This document shows positions 45,623 to 61,533 of a stretch of DNA of 64,000 bases, in pieces. The stretch lies in the NCBI GenBank assembly GCA_965178125.1, contig OZ237735.1, forward strand, positions 2,480,001 through 2,544,000, written 5' to 3'. The notes under the pieces are model-generated. The model was not told the DNA's origin. It did not search any database and was given only the letters and a program-made list of their open reading frames with translations. Made by a program: the position numbers and the translations under genes. Origin of the DNA: Bilabrum cf. latius. Its lineage: Eukaryota > Bigyra: Bicosoecida > Bigyra > Bicosoecida. The number at the start of each line of letters is the position of its first letter. Position 1 is the first letter of the stretch.

Positions 45623-48600
45623 TCATCCGGATACCGCAACCTCATCCTCATCCTCATCCTCATCTTCACTGTCTGACAATCCAGCCCCCTGGCCCTCCGC
45701 GCCAGTTCCTTCCGCTTGATCGGGCCTTTGGCTGACGCCCTCCATTGGTTCCTCTAGAACTGTTGGTTCCTCTAGAACTGTGAGACTACTCTGCGCGGCA
45801 GCCTGCGCCACCACGGGTCCTTCTGGGCCCGAGCCCTTCACTCGGCCTGCACCGGCTGCCGTCCACTCTGGACTCGCCGCTCTCGGCGATTGCTCCCTCG
45901 ATGCAAGGCTTGCGTCGTCCATTTCGTCTCCCTCTGGCACTGGCTCGAGCTCGGTGCCTCCAAGCTCACTCCGGGGTCTCGCTTGGGAAGACCAGTCGGA
46001 AGTGCCAGTGGACTCTCCAGTGGGCGTGTTGATGTTGCTCGCCTGGGATGCGATGCCGTCCAGTGCGCCCGTGTCGAGAGATGCCGAGAACCCACCGGTG
46101 GAGGGACCCTCGGGCTGCTGGGCATGCCTGCGCCTGAGCTTGCGCTGCTGTTCGTGTCGGAGCCTAGCTTCCTGCTGCTCTCTTCTCGCAAAACCTGCAC
46201 GGTCGCCGTCACCGCCCATCTCAGGATCCAAGCCATTCTCACCGTACGCTCCGCCATCGCCGCTGATGTCGTACCCAAAGCCTCCCCTATCGCTGAAAAC
46301 GGTTGCCTCTTCTGCTATCCTGTCGCTCGATTCCTTCGCGATCGCCTACATGCGGCGTGCCCGGGTCATCAGAAGGCGATTGCTACGCTCCGCAAGAGCC
46401 CGCTCGTCCATCGTGTGCTTGGCATCCTCCAGCTCTACGAGCTCTTCAAGCATGTGGACGCTGACGTACCCCGGGACGGACGTGAGCGGCTAGCTCCTGT
46501 CTCCCCACTTCTTGTTCCGCAAGTCCTTCCGCAGCTGTCGCAGAGTCTGCCTTTGGTCGAGCACGTCTTTGATTCGCCCCTTGAACTCGACCTTCTTGAA
46601 GAGCTTCTGTCCCCGTGAGAAGTCGGTGGTGCCGGCTGTTGAAGGCCTGTCCCTGCTTGCCGGTCGAGGAGAGGTCTGGAGCGGACTCGTCTGCTGGCTG
46701 GCACCCGATTCCACCTCTTTCTTGCCATCGTCTACGGCCTCCGCGCTTCCCCCATCGTGCTGCAGTGTCGGCGCTACCATGAGCCGACGGCCCATGTACA
46801 TATCATTTGCGGTGACAAGCTTGTTCCACTTCATCAGCTCCTTCACAGTCACTCCGTACAACTTGGCAATGTCCTGGGGAGTCTGCTCAGCGGCCACGAT
46901 GTGCATGCGCGCAGATGTTTCTGCTTGGCTGTCTCCCCAGCTCCATATGCGGAGCGTGTGATCCCCGGCCACGGTGACCAGCTATTGCGTGTCATACATG
47001 AGGTCCAGGATGGGCATGCTATGCGCCTCCGTGATTACCTGCAGCTGAGCGCCCGAAATGATGTCGCACACACGGATGGCAAGGTCATTTCCTGCCGACA
47101 CGACCTTGGTTGCATCAAACTGCAGCGCAGTCACAGTCCCTTTGTGCACCTTGAAGTCTCTAGCTTTTCGTTTCTCGGGCACGTCCCACACAATGATCCT
47201 GCCATCTGCTCCCCCACTCACGCACTCGAACCCAGCCATTGCAATGGCGGTCACGATGCAGTCATGCCCGTCTAGAACGGCTGCCTGGTGGAAGCTCTAA
47301 CATGGGCTGTGCCGAGATCCCTCGTACGTCCAGATGCGCACTTCTCTGTCCGCTCCACCGGTTGCGAAGGCCTGCTCACCGAGTCCGATGCAGCGCACGG
47401 TACCAGTGTGCCCGCGCACCCGTCGCAACATCCTACCGTCAGAGGCGCGCCAGAGTCGTATCGTCTGGTCAGAACTGCCCGAAACTATGATATTGCCGTT
47501 CGCCTCGATGGACCAAACCGTTCCAGTGTGGCCTCGCAGGGTCATGACGCAGGCCCTGTCCCTCTCCTGCTGCGTGGAAGACGCGCCGAGCTCCGAGATG
47601 TCAAAGTCAGGGTCGGCATCATCGAGGATGCTTGACATCTTCTCTCTCCTCAGCTTCTTCTGCTTGTACCTGACCATGGCTCCGCGCTTCTCATCGGCGG
47701 ATAGTTTGGCGTATGACTCTAGGTCGGTGGCTCCGCCGCCCTCGGGGGCCTTCATCATCGTCTGGTGCCTCTGTTGCGCTGCTATACCAGCTGGAATGCT
47801 CGTAGAGCCATAGACTTTGTCCACCTGGCGCTGTCTCGAGGTGCTCGCCGCTAGCTTCCGCTTGGAGTCCCAGACCCGGATGGTCCCGTCCATGCTACCC
47901 GTGTAAACCCGCCGCTCAAAGAATGCAAGGGCTGTGATCCGCTTGGTGTGTCCGACGGGCGGGCCGAGTCGGGACCCAGGGCTGTCCCCTTGGAAAGCAG
48001 CCTGCGACTGCCCGGTTTCGATGGCAAAGACAGTAACGGCCTTTTCCTTGCAGGTGGCGACCTGTGGCACGCTCTGACTAGACCTTCCAAGCGCGTCGTT
48101 GTGAAGCATGTTGGCCTTGTTGAGCGCCACGCACCTGAATGGGGTACGCAAGCTTATTTTCTTGGCCAGCGCGGTGAGTTCCACCCTCATCCTGCGCTGG
48201 ACGTCTGCCAGCTCATCAGCGCAGTTTGATTTTCGCGTCAAGTACCGCTTCTGAAGGGTTTGAGCTTCCTCCAGCTCTGATAGCATGAGTCCGACGCTCT
48301 CTTCGAGCTGCTCTGCCAGCATTTCCCGCTTGACGAACTACGGACCAGCCCCAGTGGCAGAGCCGCCTACCTCAATCATGTCGTCTCCAGACGACTTGGC
48401 CTTCTCTAGCATACTGGTGGACTTCGCCAGCTTGCGCTTGGTGGAAGACGCGAACTTTTTGGTTGTGTCCGCCAGGCGAGAGACAATCTCGGCCTCTTTT
48501 TCAATCGCAGCGGCTTCGTTCCTCAGGTACGTCACGGTTGGTCCCACTGGCTCCAACTCGATCTTGCGAGCATCCGACAGGCCAACGCCAATCAATCGCG

Positions 48601-51600
48601 CCTGCAGCCGACTGAGCTCGTCGATACCAGCCCCAACCATCTTCTTCTGCACGCCTTCTTCTTCGTCGGCCTGCGATAGCAGAAGCTCGCCGCGGGCGGT
48701 GTCACTGCTCCCACCGATCGAGAACATGACATTGGCTTGCAGCCGCATGCACCTGATGCGGCCCCTCGCGTCGCCCAGCTGCGCGCGCATCTCGGTGGCC
48801 TCCGCCATGATCTTCAGGGCATCCTTCAGAGCGCCGATCTGCTGCATTGCCTGGGCTCTGCCCTCGAGGGCATCGGCGAGCAGCCACTCGTTCTTGGCCT
48901 CTTTGGCCAGCTGCACGAATCGCTGGTAGTGTATCACGGCCACGTCCGCGCGCTTCATTCCCATGTACATCTTGGACAGGCACGAGTAGATCCGCAGGAG
49001 CGTCTCAGCGTCCTTGCACCGGCCAGCGATGAATTCAAGCCTCCGCAGGATTGGGTGCGCCTTGTCGTGGACCCCGTCCAGATTATACCTCTCTGCCTGC
49101 CGAATGAGGGTCTGAACCTTCTGTGCAAGCTCATCTGCCTTGACTCTCGACGCTTTGGACACGAATTTCCCGTTCGACTGCCGCATCAAGTCGGCCTCAC
49201 CTCGGAGCAGAGCCACTTCCGGCTCGTCAGCGCTGCTACCGAACGGCTTGGATCGCATGTTGACGCCTCGCGACCCGCCGGAATCTATCTAAAACTACCG
49301 TCTCCCCCTAGAAAGCGCATCTTTCGTTGTCTGAGCATCTTGCAATCCACTTCGTTTGGACGGCGACATGACCTAGGATTGAGGCAGAGCGTTGGTGCCT
49401 TGCTGCGCAAGGATGCCGCGCTGGTGCCGGATCTCGTGGGCCGATCCAAACGGTCCAGATACCGCCATGTCTGAAGTCACCTGCCCGTTCGTGTCATTAT
49501 CATTGAGTTGGTCCCCGCTTGCACCATTATCCTCGTTGTCGTCAGAGTCGTCGCCAAAGGACCCCCCTTCGTGTCCGTATCCGGCCCCGCCCATTTCCTC
49601 GTCCTTCTTCCCGAGCAACACCTTGGCACTAGCCGCCTTGGAGCCCCCCATGAGCGCCAACTTGGACTTGAACTTGATCAGCCGCGCTGCTGCCGTAGAA
49701 TACTCGATCCCCTTTTTCGTGCCCAACTCCAGCAGCTGGTCACCCGTCATCTCGCTGGCATCCACGGTGGCATCGAGCTTTCTTACGGCTCGGATGAGGT
49801 CGCCTGCCTCTGCCATGAGGCTGTCGCGATGCGTCTCAGCTCGTTGCAGCAGGTGTCCGCCAGCTCCTCGGATGGCATCCCGCTTTCTGTGCACGACCAA
49901 AGGCTGCAATAGAGGGTCACCTGACTTGCCCGTCCCAGGCTCTCCGCCACTGACGCCAAGCACAGCAAGCAGGGGTAGACCCAGCTCTTTGGCAAGCTTT
50001 TTGGCGGCTTTAGATCCAGCTTCCCTGTCAAGCGGGGCTAACTGTGCCCCAGGTTGTCCATCGTCGCCACCTCCTGGCCGCTTGCCTCTCCTGGAGGCAG
50101 CCCTGCTGGCCCTCCCGTTGTACTCTCGCTCGGCCTCCCTAGCCTTCCTAGTCTGAGAGCTCCACCTAGTGAATCCGTGGAACATGTATCGCTTGAGCAT
50201 TCGAGTCATGGTCACCCGCATCTTGTGCCGCTGTTCCTGCATGTTGCGCGTGAACGCCTTCCACCTGCCGAACGGCTTCGCCACGCCAATGTTCTGAATC
50301 CTTGCCAGCATCTTTGCCTTCCGGGCCGCCCGCCGGCTCTCTTGCTCGAATCGAAGCAACGCCGCCTCCCTCTCTTTGACTTTCTCTCCCAATTCGTGGA
50401 CCTAATTCTCTAGCTGCTCCTGCTCCTGCATGCCGTCGACAATGTCGAGCTTCATCTCCGCCAGCAGGCTCTCGTTCCTGTCGCTCGCTTCCTTGAGCTT
50501 ACGGCGCAGCTCAGCGACATTAAATCGCTGCATGCGGCCGTGCAAGGCCATTGAATCCACGAATTTACCTTTGAATCCTGCTAGGGCCGCAACCTCGCCT
50601 CGGATCACGCATACTCGCTTGTGCGCCAGCTGGAGTGTGCTCTTCTGCTTGGCCCGATCTGTTTTCAAATCCTCGACTCTCTACTCAGTTTCCTTGCGCT
50701 TGCGCACTAACGATTCAATTTTCTTGTGGAACTGCTTTCGCTTCGTGTCTTGAATCCGCTGCTGCTCGATAGAGAGCCCACCGCCCCTCGCTAGCCCTTC
50801 GAGGTCGTGCCGGGCCTGCTGCTCAGCTGAAAGCCTCGCACGACCCGCAGCCGCTGGGCCATCTTCGTTGATAGAGTCTAACGGCAGGCTTTTGGCAAGG
50901 CTGTCTGTTGCAAGCCCTTGCTTCTCAAGCTCGCGTTTCAGCTCAGAGCGCAGCACGCGAACGTGCTTGGTTCGTTTGACGCGCTGATGCACCCCGTGTC
51001 GCACGACGTCTACCACGCCATCGGTGATGCCTTGGTAGTGCACTATTTCCCACCGTAAGCGCTCAACAAGTGTCCCTGTTGGCACCTGAAAATGATCGAT
51101 TGGCTCGCAAGGAAGGGTTCTCTCCTTCGCCTCATCGATGCAAACGACAGTCGTGTCGTGGACCATGCAGCCGGGCTGTAGGTTGGTGACGTCCAGGTGG
51201 GTCTACCACCTTGGTATCTTGTACGTCTCCGTCTACGTTCGAGTAGCTGCGACATTACCCGTGGCTGTGATTGAGACAAAGTCAGGCACTTCTACCTGCA
51301 AGGTGAGCTCGCACGACCTGATGCGCCTGCCTCCCGTGTTGAGCGGAGCCTGCCACTCGAACCGTACAACCTGGGCTTCCAGCCGCGTGAGCATGAGGTG
51401 CAAGACCGGACCGGGGACATGAGGATCCTTCGTTCTTGCCTGGGGGAAGGGATCGCTCCAAGCAGACTTGCCGTATGAGTTCACGGCCCTCACTTGGAAA
51501 TCGATGACCTACGTGCGTGCGCCCAGCCCTACCACTGCGGTGCCAAAGTGCGCCACTGCAAACTGCTAGATCCACATCGTAGTGGACACAGGCCCGACGT

Positions 51601-53086
51601 TTTCCTGCTCCCACTTGAAAGCGTTCGCTGATACCTGAACCCGGTGCCGCCTAACGTACTTGATCTCGTAGTCGAAAATGTTGGCCCCACCGTCGAACAC
51701 TGGAGGTTGCCACTTGAAGAAGATGGCATCCGTGTCTGCGCCCACGCTCTTGATTCCGAAAGGGGGTTCGGGAGGCAGTGCCTTGGTGGGTTTCTTGTTC
51801 TTTACCAGCTTGCGGTACTGCCGCTCAAGGCGACGCACCTCCATCTTGCACGAGTCCACGAATCGCGAGGCTGCCACCCGCTGGAGGGTGAACGGGTTTC
51901 GAAAGTGCTCTCCCTCTTCCAACGCGGCAGCCGTGAGCTGCTTGGAACGCTTGCGCTTCATGGCCTGCACTTCGTGTGCCGATGCACCCACATCGCCCGC
52001 CAGTCGGCCTAGCACCTGCGCCTTGCGTTTCTGGTGCCGATCTACCAGCTGTGCGAACGAGCTGCCTTCGGCCCGGGCGCCTTCGTCGCCATCAAATCCC
52101 ACGGGGCCCTCGGCTCTGGAGGCGATCGACTGGGCGCCTTCCGAGGAACCGAGTGACCCGTTGCTTGAGAGGTCCGACTCGATCGAAGCGAGGGACGCCT
52201 CGCTGCGGCCAGACAGCGGGCCTTTCAAACGCCTGGCGTACCCCGGCATTTCTGCCGTGACTATGTCAAACTAAAGAGGGTCGAGATTCTATTCTAGTTG
52301 CGCTAGTTCATCGTCTACTTCGGACGCGGCCGGACGGAGCGACTCTTTGTCTCTCTTTCGCAGAGCCTCCACGATCGACTTCGGGGCGGGTTTCGCCAGC
52401 TCGCCTCGCATCCTGTTGAGTTTCGTCTCAAGGTCGTCAAGTTTCTGCGTATAGGTAGGCGATAATCCGCATTGAGTCGCGCGATTTGCTTGTGGATCAC
52501 CCCCAGAGGCAGCGTATATCAACTCCAGCGACGTCTCACGGACTTGTTGGACCGGACCGAACGGACCGTCTGCTCCACGCCCCCTTCAAGCACCCTGCGA
52601 TACAAATAGATTAATACGAATATGCTTTATCTTGAAGCAACCTGCGCTTTGGAAACGATGTCACGCCAACCTTCCAACTCACTGCAGCTGCAGATGAGAG
52701 CGAAGCTGCTGTTCCGCTCGATCTTGAGCCATCCGAACCTTCTTGTCATAGTCCATCATTTCAAAAGTGGATATGATTGATTCCCTCTTGAGCCGCTTCT
52801 CAATTGCTTGCTTCACCAGGGCCCTATCAGCCTTCGTTTCAGCTTGCCTTGACCGTTGGACTGCAACTATAAGCGCCCCGATGCCGATGTCGCTTTTTTC
52901 TGCTTTTTTTGAGCTAAGCTTCAGCTTGGACACTTCTTTCTATTTGGCTTGGCCCCTAAACGCGGCTTCTTTTCGAAGCTAATCTGTCATAATCTTGTCA
53001 GCAAGGCTTGGCTGTGGTTTTGCTTTGTGCAACTGAGCAGCAGCAGCATGCCTCGTCTTGGCTAAGGTGCTACCACTTCCATCCAT
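45623..53086 (-). CDS. Giant FN3-TPR-WD40-LysM protein
   Basis: Two exons, 53086-52683 and about 52583-45623, give 2455 codons (2454 aa) ending in TGA. The donor is GTGAGT; the acceptor is uncertain by about 10 bp. There are 18 in-frame TAG codons and no TAA or TGA. Approximate order: basic coiled coil (1-135), two fibronectin type III domains (400-515, 520-635, with AVNSYGKSAWSDPF), coiled coil (670-900), disordered acidic linker, helical TPR-like repeats (1280-1430), seven or so WD40 repeats (1620-2020, for example GHTGTVWSIEANGNIIVSGS), a LysM-like domain (2027-2072, TPQDIAKLYGVTVKELMKWN) and an acidic tail. This is a scaffold by architecture; a ciliary or cytoskeletal role is a guess. It converges on RPA2 with 66 bp between stops. 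It could be two genes if an unseen terminator exists, but no TGA or TAA interrupts the second exon. Confidence 0.7.
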
Positions 53087-53266
53087 ATTGATGTATATGT
53101 ATTCAAACACTATTTCCCCCCATCAAGCCAACGATAGCAGCGGTCTGAAGATGAAGTTGAGTTGAGCACTGATGAATTGTACCGAGCAGTTTCGCTGACG
53201 GAACCTTACGCCTCCCGATCGCGCGGCGCCGAAAAGCAAGATCTCTCACTCCCGTTCTCGACAAGC

Positions 53267-57643
<4,377 letters not shown>

Positions 57644-57699
57644 TTCAGTTGAGGCAGACACACGAGTAGCTCATGCATGACCAGTGCACACCATGCCCG

Positions 57700-60282
57700 T
57701 CAACGGATTATCGTGCCCGGGACGATCTCAAGCTCCCCAAGCAGCACCCCTAGAACCACCACCAGAAGGTCGATGCTTGGCGCCGATGCGAACCGCTGCA
57801 GTTTCTGCTCACTGCTCACTGACTTGGCTCGCTTACTCGCCGACCACAAGCCCTGTGTCAGCACGCCGCACTCCTCGGCGTGCCGCCGCTGCACTAGGAG
57901 GCAGTCTCGATACACTGGCGCGGTAGCATCTTCAGCAAGTCCGGTCACCACCTGCTCGCTGGCTAGCAGCATGCGGGGCAAGCGCCCGAACTGCGACCCA
58001 GGCGCGTCAGGCAGGGACACGCACCTTCTGGTGTGGCCGAGCAGTCGGCCCACCTCAAGCGTGCTCAGGACACGGCAAGCACACCGCGCCCTGGGATCTG
58101 CGGACAGCGATGAGGCAGGGACCATTGCCTGGGTCGGAGTACTCGACTATGACTCGGTCACTTCACGGTCACCCACGCCGGCGGTGTCCGGACTCGAGGG
58201 GGACCCAGCAGGCGCAAGGGCCGTGGAGGCAAGCCTCAGCCACGACGATGAATCGCCCGTGTATACCACCGAGCCCAAGCACCTGCCCGAGCCCTTCTTC
58301 GGGCCATAGCTCCAGGCGAGCCCCCGAACAGCCGGTGTGCCAGGCGTGATCATCTCGTATTTGAAGCTGGCTGGCGCCTTTGCTAGCAGAGTGCCTGGCA
58401 GGACGCTTCGCTGCAGCTCTTCTGCTGCATCCGGTGGTAGCAGCATCGTGCCATAAGGTTTAGGCCTGCGCGATTTTGCCGGTGGAGCGCTCGAAGAGGG
58501 TGCATCTCCAGCTTCTTTAGCAGCCAGTGCTCGAGAGCTTGATTCTGACGCCCACTCACCCAGGTCCAGCCAGTGCTGCCTGCAGTACGATGCCGTGACA
58601 CTAGTGGGCCCGAGTGACGACCACTCCGTCCCGTTGGAAAGGGGCGCGTCAGAGGCGCTCGGAGTTGCAGATGCTGAACTTGTACTGGCCCTCCCTGGTC
58701 TTTGCATTGCTGAACTAAGAACAGCTCGGTTTGGCGCAGCAGGAACGCCTGCATCGCTGACTTTAGCGGAGCTCACCGTGGAAGCACCCACGATGGATGC
58801 TGCCGACTCCTCTAGGTCTTGCAACCGAAGCTGCATGTCTCCCAAGAAAACCGCGGACCTGCGTGGGGCATCCAGTGGATGCCTTATTGCCTCCAGCCCA
58901 ACTGCACTGCGCGGCGCTGCCGGATGCCTGTACTTGCTGGCTGCGTCGGCTTCCTCAGGGCTGGCTGCTAGAGGTAGGCTGGCAGACGGGTCTGCCGGGT
59001 CACCATGTTCTCCCCTTCTGGGTTCAACTGATCCATTTGATCCATCATCAGCTTCCTGTACAACCAGCCGCACGTCTAGACCGTGCATCTTTGCATCCGA
59101 GACAGATGGGAGCATGAAGGCAGGCAGGGCCTCAGTGCAGCGCCTGGCACCGGTGGCAAGCACGGGGCTTGAAGGGGAATCCATTGGGGATTCGCCGCCT
59201 GATGTAGCAGTGGAACTACCATCTGCTCTTTCAGTGGAACAAGTAGCTGCATCTGTGCGTGCCTTTGTGCCAGTCGCAGTGCTCCGAGCCATCATCGCAC
59301 CTGAGGGCTAGTGGAGAGGCAGCACGACATGGACGAACTGAGGCAGGGGAGCAGGCTCTGCGGGCTCCTCGGCTTCCAAAGTGCAAATAGCGGGCGCAGC
59401 GGATGCAGCAGTCTACAGTGCCGGGTCCTTGTCTGAGACAGATCTCTTGCCGCCTGTGGCCTCGTCACTGCCACTGCCACTGCGGCTGGCAGCAGCTCCT
59501 GCCATGGAGACAGCGGACGGCTCATCCGCGAGCCTGCCACGGACCTTCCGTACCGGACGGGCACGGAACCATCGTATGGGCATTGACGCTGGACTGGAGG
59601 CATCTTTACCACGACTTTCCTGTCCACCTGCTACGTTCGACTTGTCCTGACTCGGAGGTGGCTCGCTCGTGGCTATGGGGTGTTCGGTATCCCTGCCGAC
59701 ATCGACATCGCCAGCCAGCTCAGCACACAAGTAGTACTCATCGCGGTCAACTGGAATGCCAAGCAACTCTGATGGAGACAAAACATACTCGACTACACGA
59801 TATCGCCCTTCTACCAATCGACGGATCAGCTCATTGCGTGCTTCGGTCCGCCTGAAATTTGGATGGCATCGCAGCAGTAGGCGAGCGCCTCGCCTTGGAT
59901 TCGATGTGACGAAGTCTGACAAGGTCCACAGCTCCGAGCACTACTTTGAGTCCGCTGGACACTATCCGGTTGCAAAAGGCTTTGGTGCAAGATCGATGGT
60001 CCATAAGAGCGGCTGGCGAAATCGGTCAATGCTTGGCAACGCCCCCGCCGGGCAGACTTCTACCCCATGCTGCTACGAACGCGCTACCTTTGGTCTACTA
60101 GTACTACATGCTTTCAGCTTCTAGAGATACGCCTGACAGAGAGCTCTTGATGGCTTGTCTGATGCTTCTCGAAGTAAACTGCAAGAAGTACAGTGTCCCT
60201 AAACAGCCCGAATAATCGATAGAGCAGAATGAAATGACCCAATACCGCCCGTTAGATCTACATGTACCACATCTATAGACAT
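57700..60282 (-). CDS. Dnmt2/TRDMT1-like protein lacking catalytic motifs
   Basis: 861 codons (860 aa), single exon, from ATG at 60282 to TGA at 57700, with TAG starting at 58147, 59308, 59413, 59941, 59962, 60073, 60121 and 60199. It aligns with Dnmt2 along its length. The AdoMet loop reads VDLTGGIGSFHSAL (residues 8-21). ID/FDR-like SIDRF precedes motif IV. The stretch EARNELIRRLVEGRYRVVEY is followed by LSPSELLGIPVDRDEYYL. A C-terminal GSGRCLGSVVYT and LSTLEVGRLLGH match the Dnmt2 end. Catalytic PPCQPF reads LAPKPF, ENV reads RCH, the motif VIII second Arg is Glu, and the GNS of motif X is not kept. A long Ser/Ala/Pro-rich insertion (about 430 residues) splits the target-recognition region. 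It is probably not an active tRNA cytosine methyltransferase. It converges on the USP gene with 56 bp between stops. Confidence 0.7.
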
Positions 60283-60612
60283 TCTTGCCAGCAAGACTTT
60301 TCGTGTCAACGATTAACGCAGTAGTTTCTTTAAGAGAAGGATGGATTCAAGGAACGTTCATCAGCGTTCCAATCTGAAGGTTCGTCGTCGGTGAGCGGAT
60401 GCAGAGCGTGCAGCACAATTACAGACACTTGCATCCCGCAGAGCAGCAGCAGTATTCACAGCAATCAACGCACGCGTGCGTTACCGCAAAACTGTTCAAT
60501 TTAACCATATTTGAGCCGCTACAGCATGCCGAAGTGTGTGGGCATGCGGGGCAACTGTCAACACCGGCGAAGACTGGAGGCGCCCGGGGGCGTTCTCCGC
60601 ATCGCCAGCCCG
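60283..60612. other. Spacer between the Dnmt2-like and QDPR genes
   Basis: 330 bp upstream of the Dnmt2-like ATG and downstream of the QDPR stop, both on the minus strand. It presumably holds the promoter of the former and the 3' end of the latter. I see no gene or distinctive motif. Confidence 0.4.
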
Positions 60613-61431
60613 TCATTCATCCTTCGCAACTTCCCACCCCGACACCTTGCCCGCGTCCATGACGGGCTTGACCAGGTCACCGGAATCCGGGATGGGCTCG
60701 GCCGCAGCCGCCGCCCCCCCCGGGGAAGAGCAGGCGCCGGCCCATCCGCGCACCATCTCGGCGAGCTCGTCTGGGCTGGTCCACTCCGACTGGTCTGCGT
60801 CAGGCATGGCCGCTCTGTTGGCCGGGGTGTCTAGCACCTCGGGCAGCAGGCACACCGATCGGCTGTCGGCAGGGAGGCCGGCCTTCGAGACTACCTGCGA
60901 GAGATAATGCGTGGCTGATTTCGCCATGCAGTACCCTAGCATGCCAACGGCTCCCGCGTTAGGGGTTGTAGCAGCCGCAGACCCCGTCAGCACTAGCAGT
61001 CCGCCCTCCTCCATGTGCTGGGACGCCACGCAAGCCGCTGTGATGGAAGTCTTGTAGCACGCGAAAATCATCGCCTCCGCACCTTCAATCAGCGCTTCGG
61101 CGTCATCAAGTCCGCCTCCTGCCCAGCCACCGGCGGCACACACTACAGCGTGCACCTTGCCATTGCTCTTCTCCTCGTCGATGCGCTTCAGCAGCGCCTC
61201 AACGTCCTCATGCCAAGAACCCGTGCCTTGAATGCTAACGTCGGCATTCTTGTTTTCAGTCAGATCAAACGAAATCGTGTTCCAGTCGTCGCTCTTGAAT
61301 TTTGAGACCACTGACTGGCCGAAAGCCCCGTTGCCCCCGACTACAACGACAGACCTACTCGATCGAGCGGCTGCAGAGGTGCTCAAGCTACGCGAAAGCT
61401 TAGATATCCCAGAGCAGTAGCGGCGTAGCAT
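60613..61431 (-). CDS. QDPR: Quinoid dihydropteridine reductase (SDR family)
   Basis: 273 codons (272 aa) ending in TGA, without internal TAG. It has the Rossmann start VVVVGGNGAFGQSVV (about residues 28-42), VVCAAGGWAGGGLDDAE, GGLLVLTGSAAA, the catalytic Tyr-x3-Lys in YCMAKSATHYLSQ, and LLPEVLDTPANRAAMPDAD. These are diagnostic of QDPR, which regenerates tetrahydrobiopterin with NAD(P)H. The ATG at 61431 is preferred to one at 61503 because it leaves about 100 bp after the preceding gene's stop (61534) and begins a Ser/Arg-rich presequence (LRRYCSGISKLSRSLSTSA) that suggests mitochondrial or plastid import. The length fits the family (animal QDPR about 244 aa). Confidence 0.88.
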   Translation of the reverse strand: MLRRYCSGISKLSRSLSTSAAARSSRSVVVVGGNGAFGQSVVSKFKSDDWNTISFDLTENKNADVSIQGTGSWHEDVEALLKRIDEEKSNGKVHAVVCAAGGWAGGGLDDAEALIEGAEAMIFACYKTSITAACVASQHMEEGGLLVLTGSAAATTPNAGAVGMLGYCMAKSATHYLSQVVSKAGLPADSRSVCLLPEVLDTPANRAAMPDADQSEWTSPDELAEMVRGWAGACSSPGGAAAAAEPIPDSGDLVKPVMDAGKVSGWEVAKDE

Positions 61432-61533
61432 AGCAAGCCAAGATTGGGCGTGCTGGAGAGTGGTTGTCCCGAAGTCAAATCGCGGATTGTCAGTGCACTG
61501 CATGTCAAGTGTTCCGAGTGCATGCAGCAGCAG

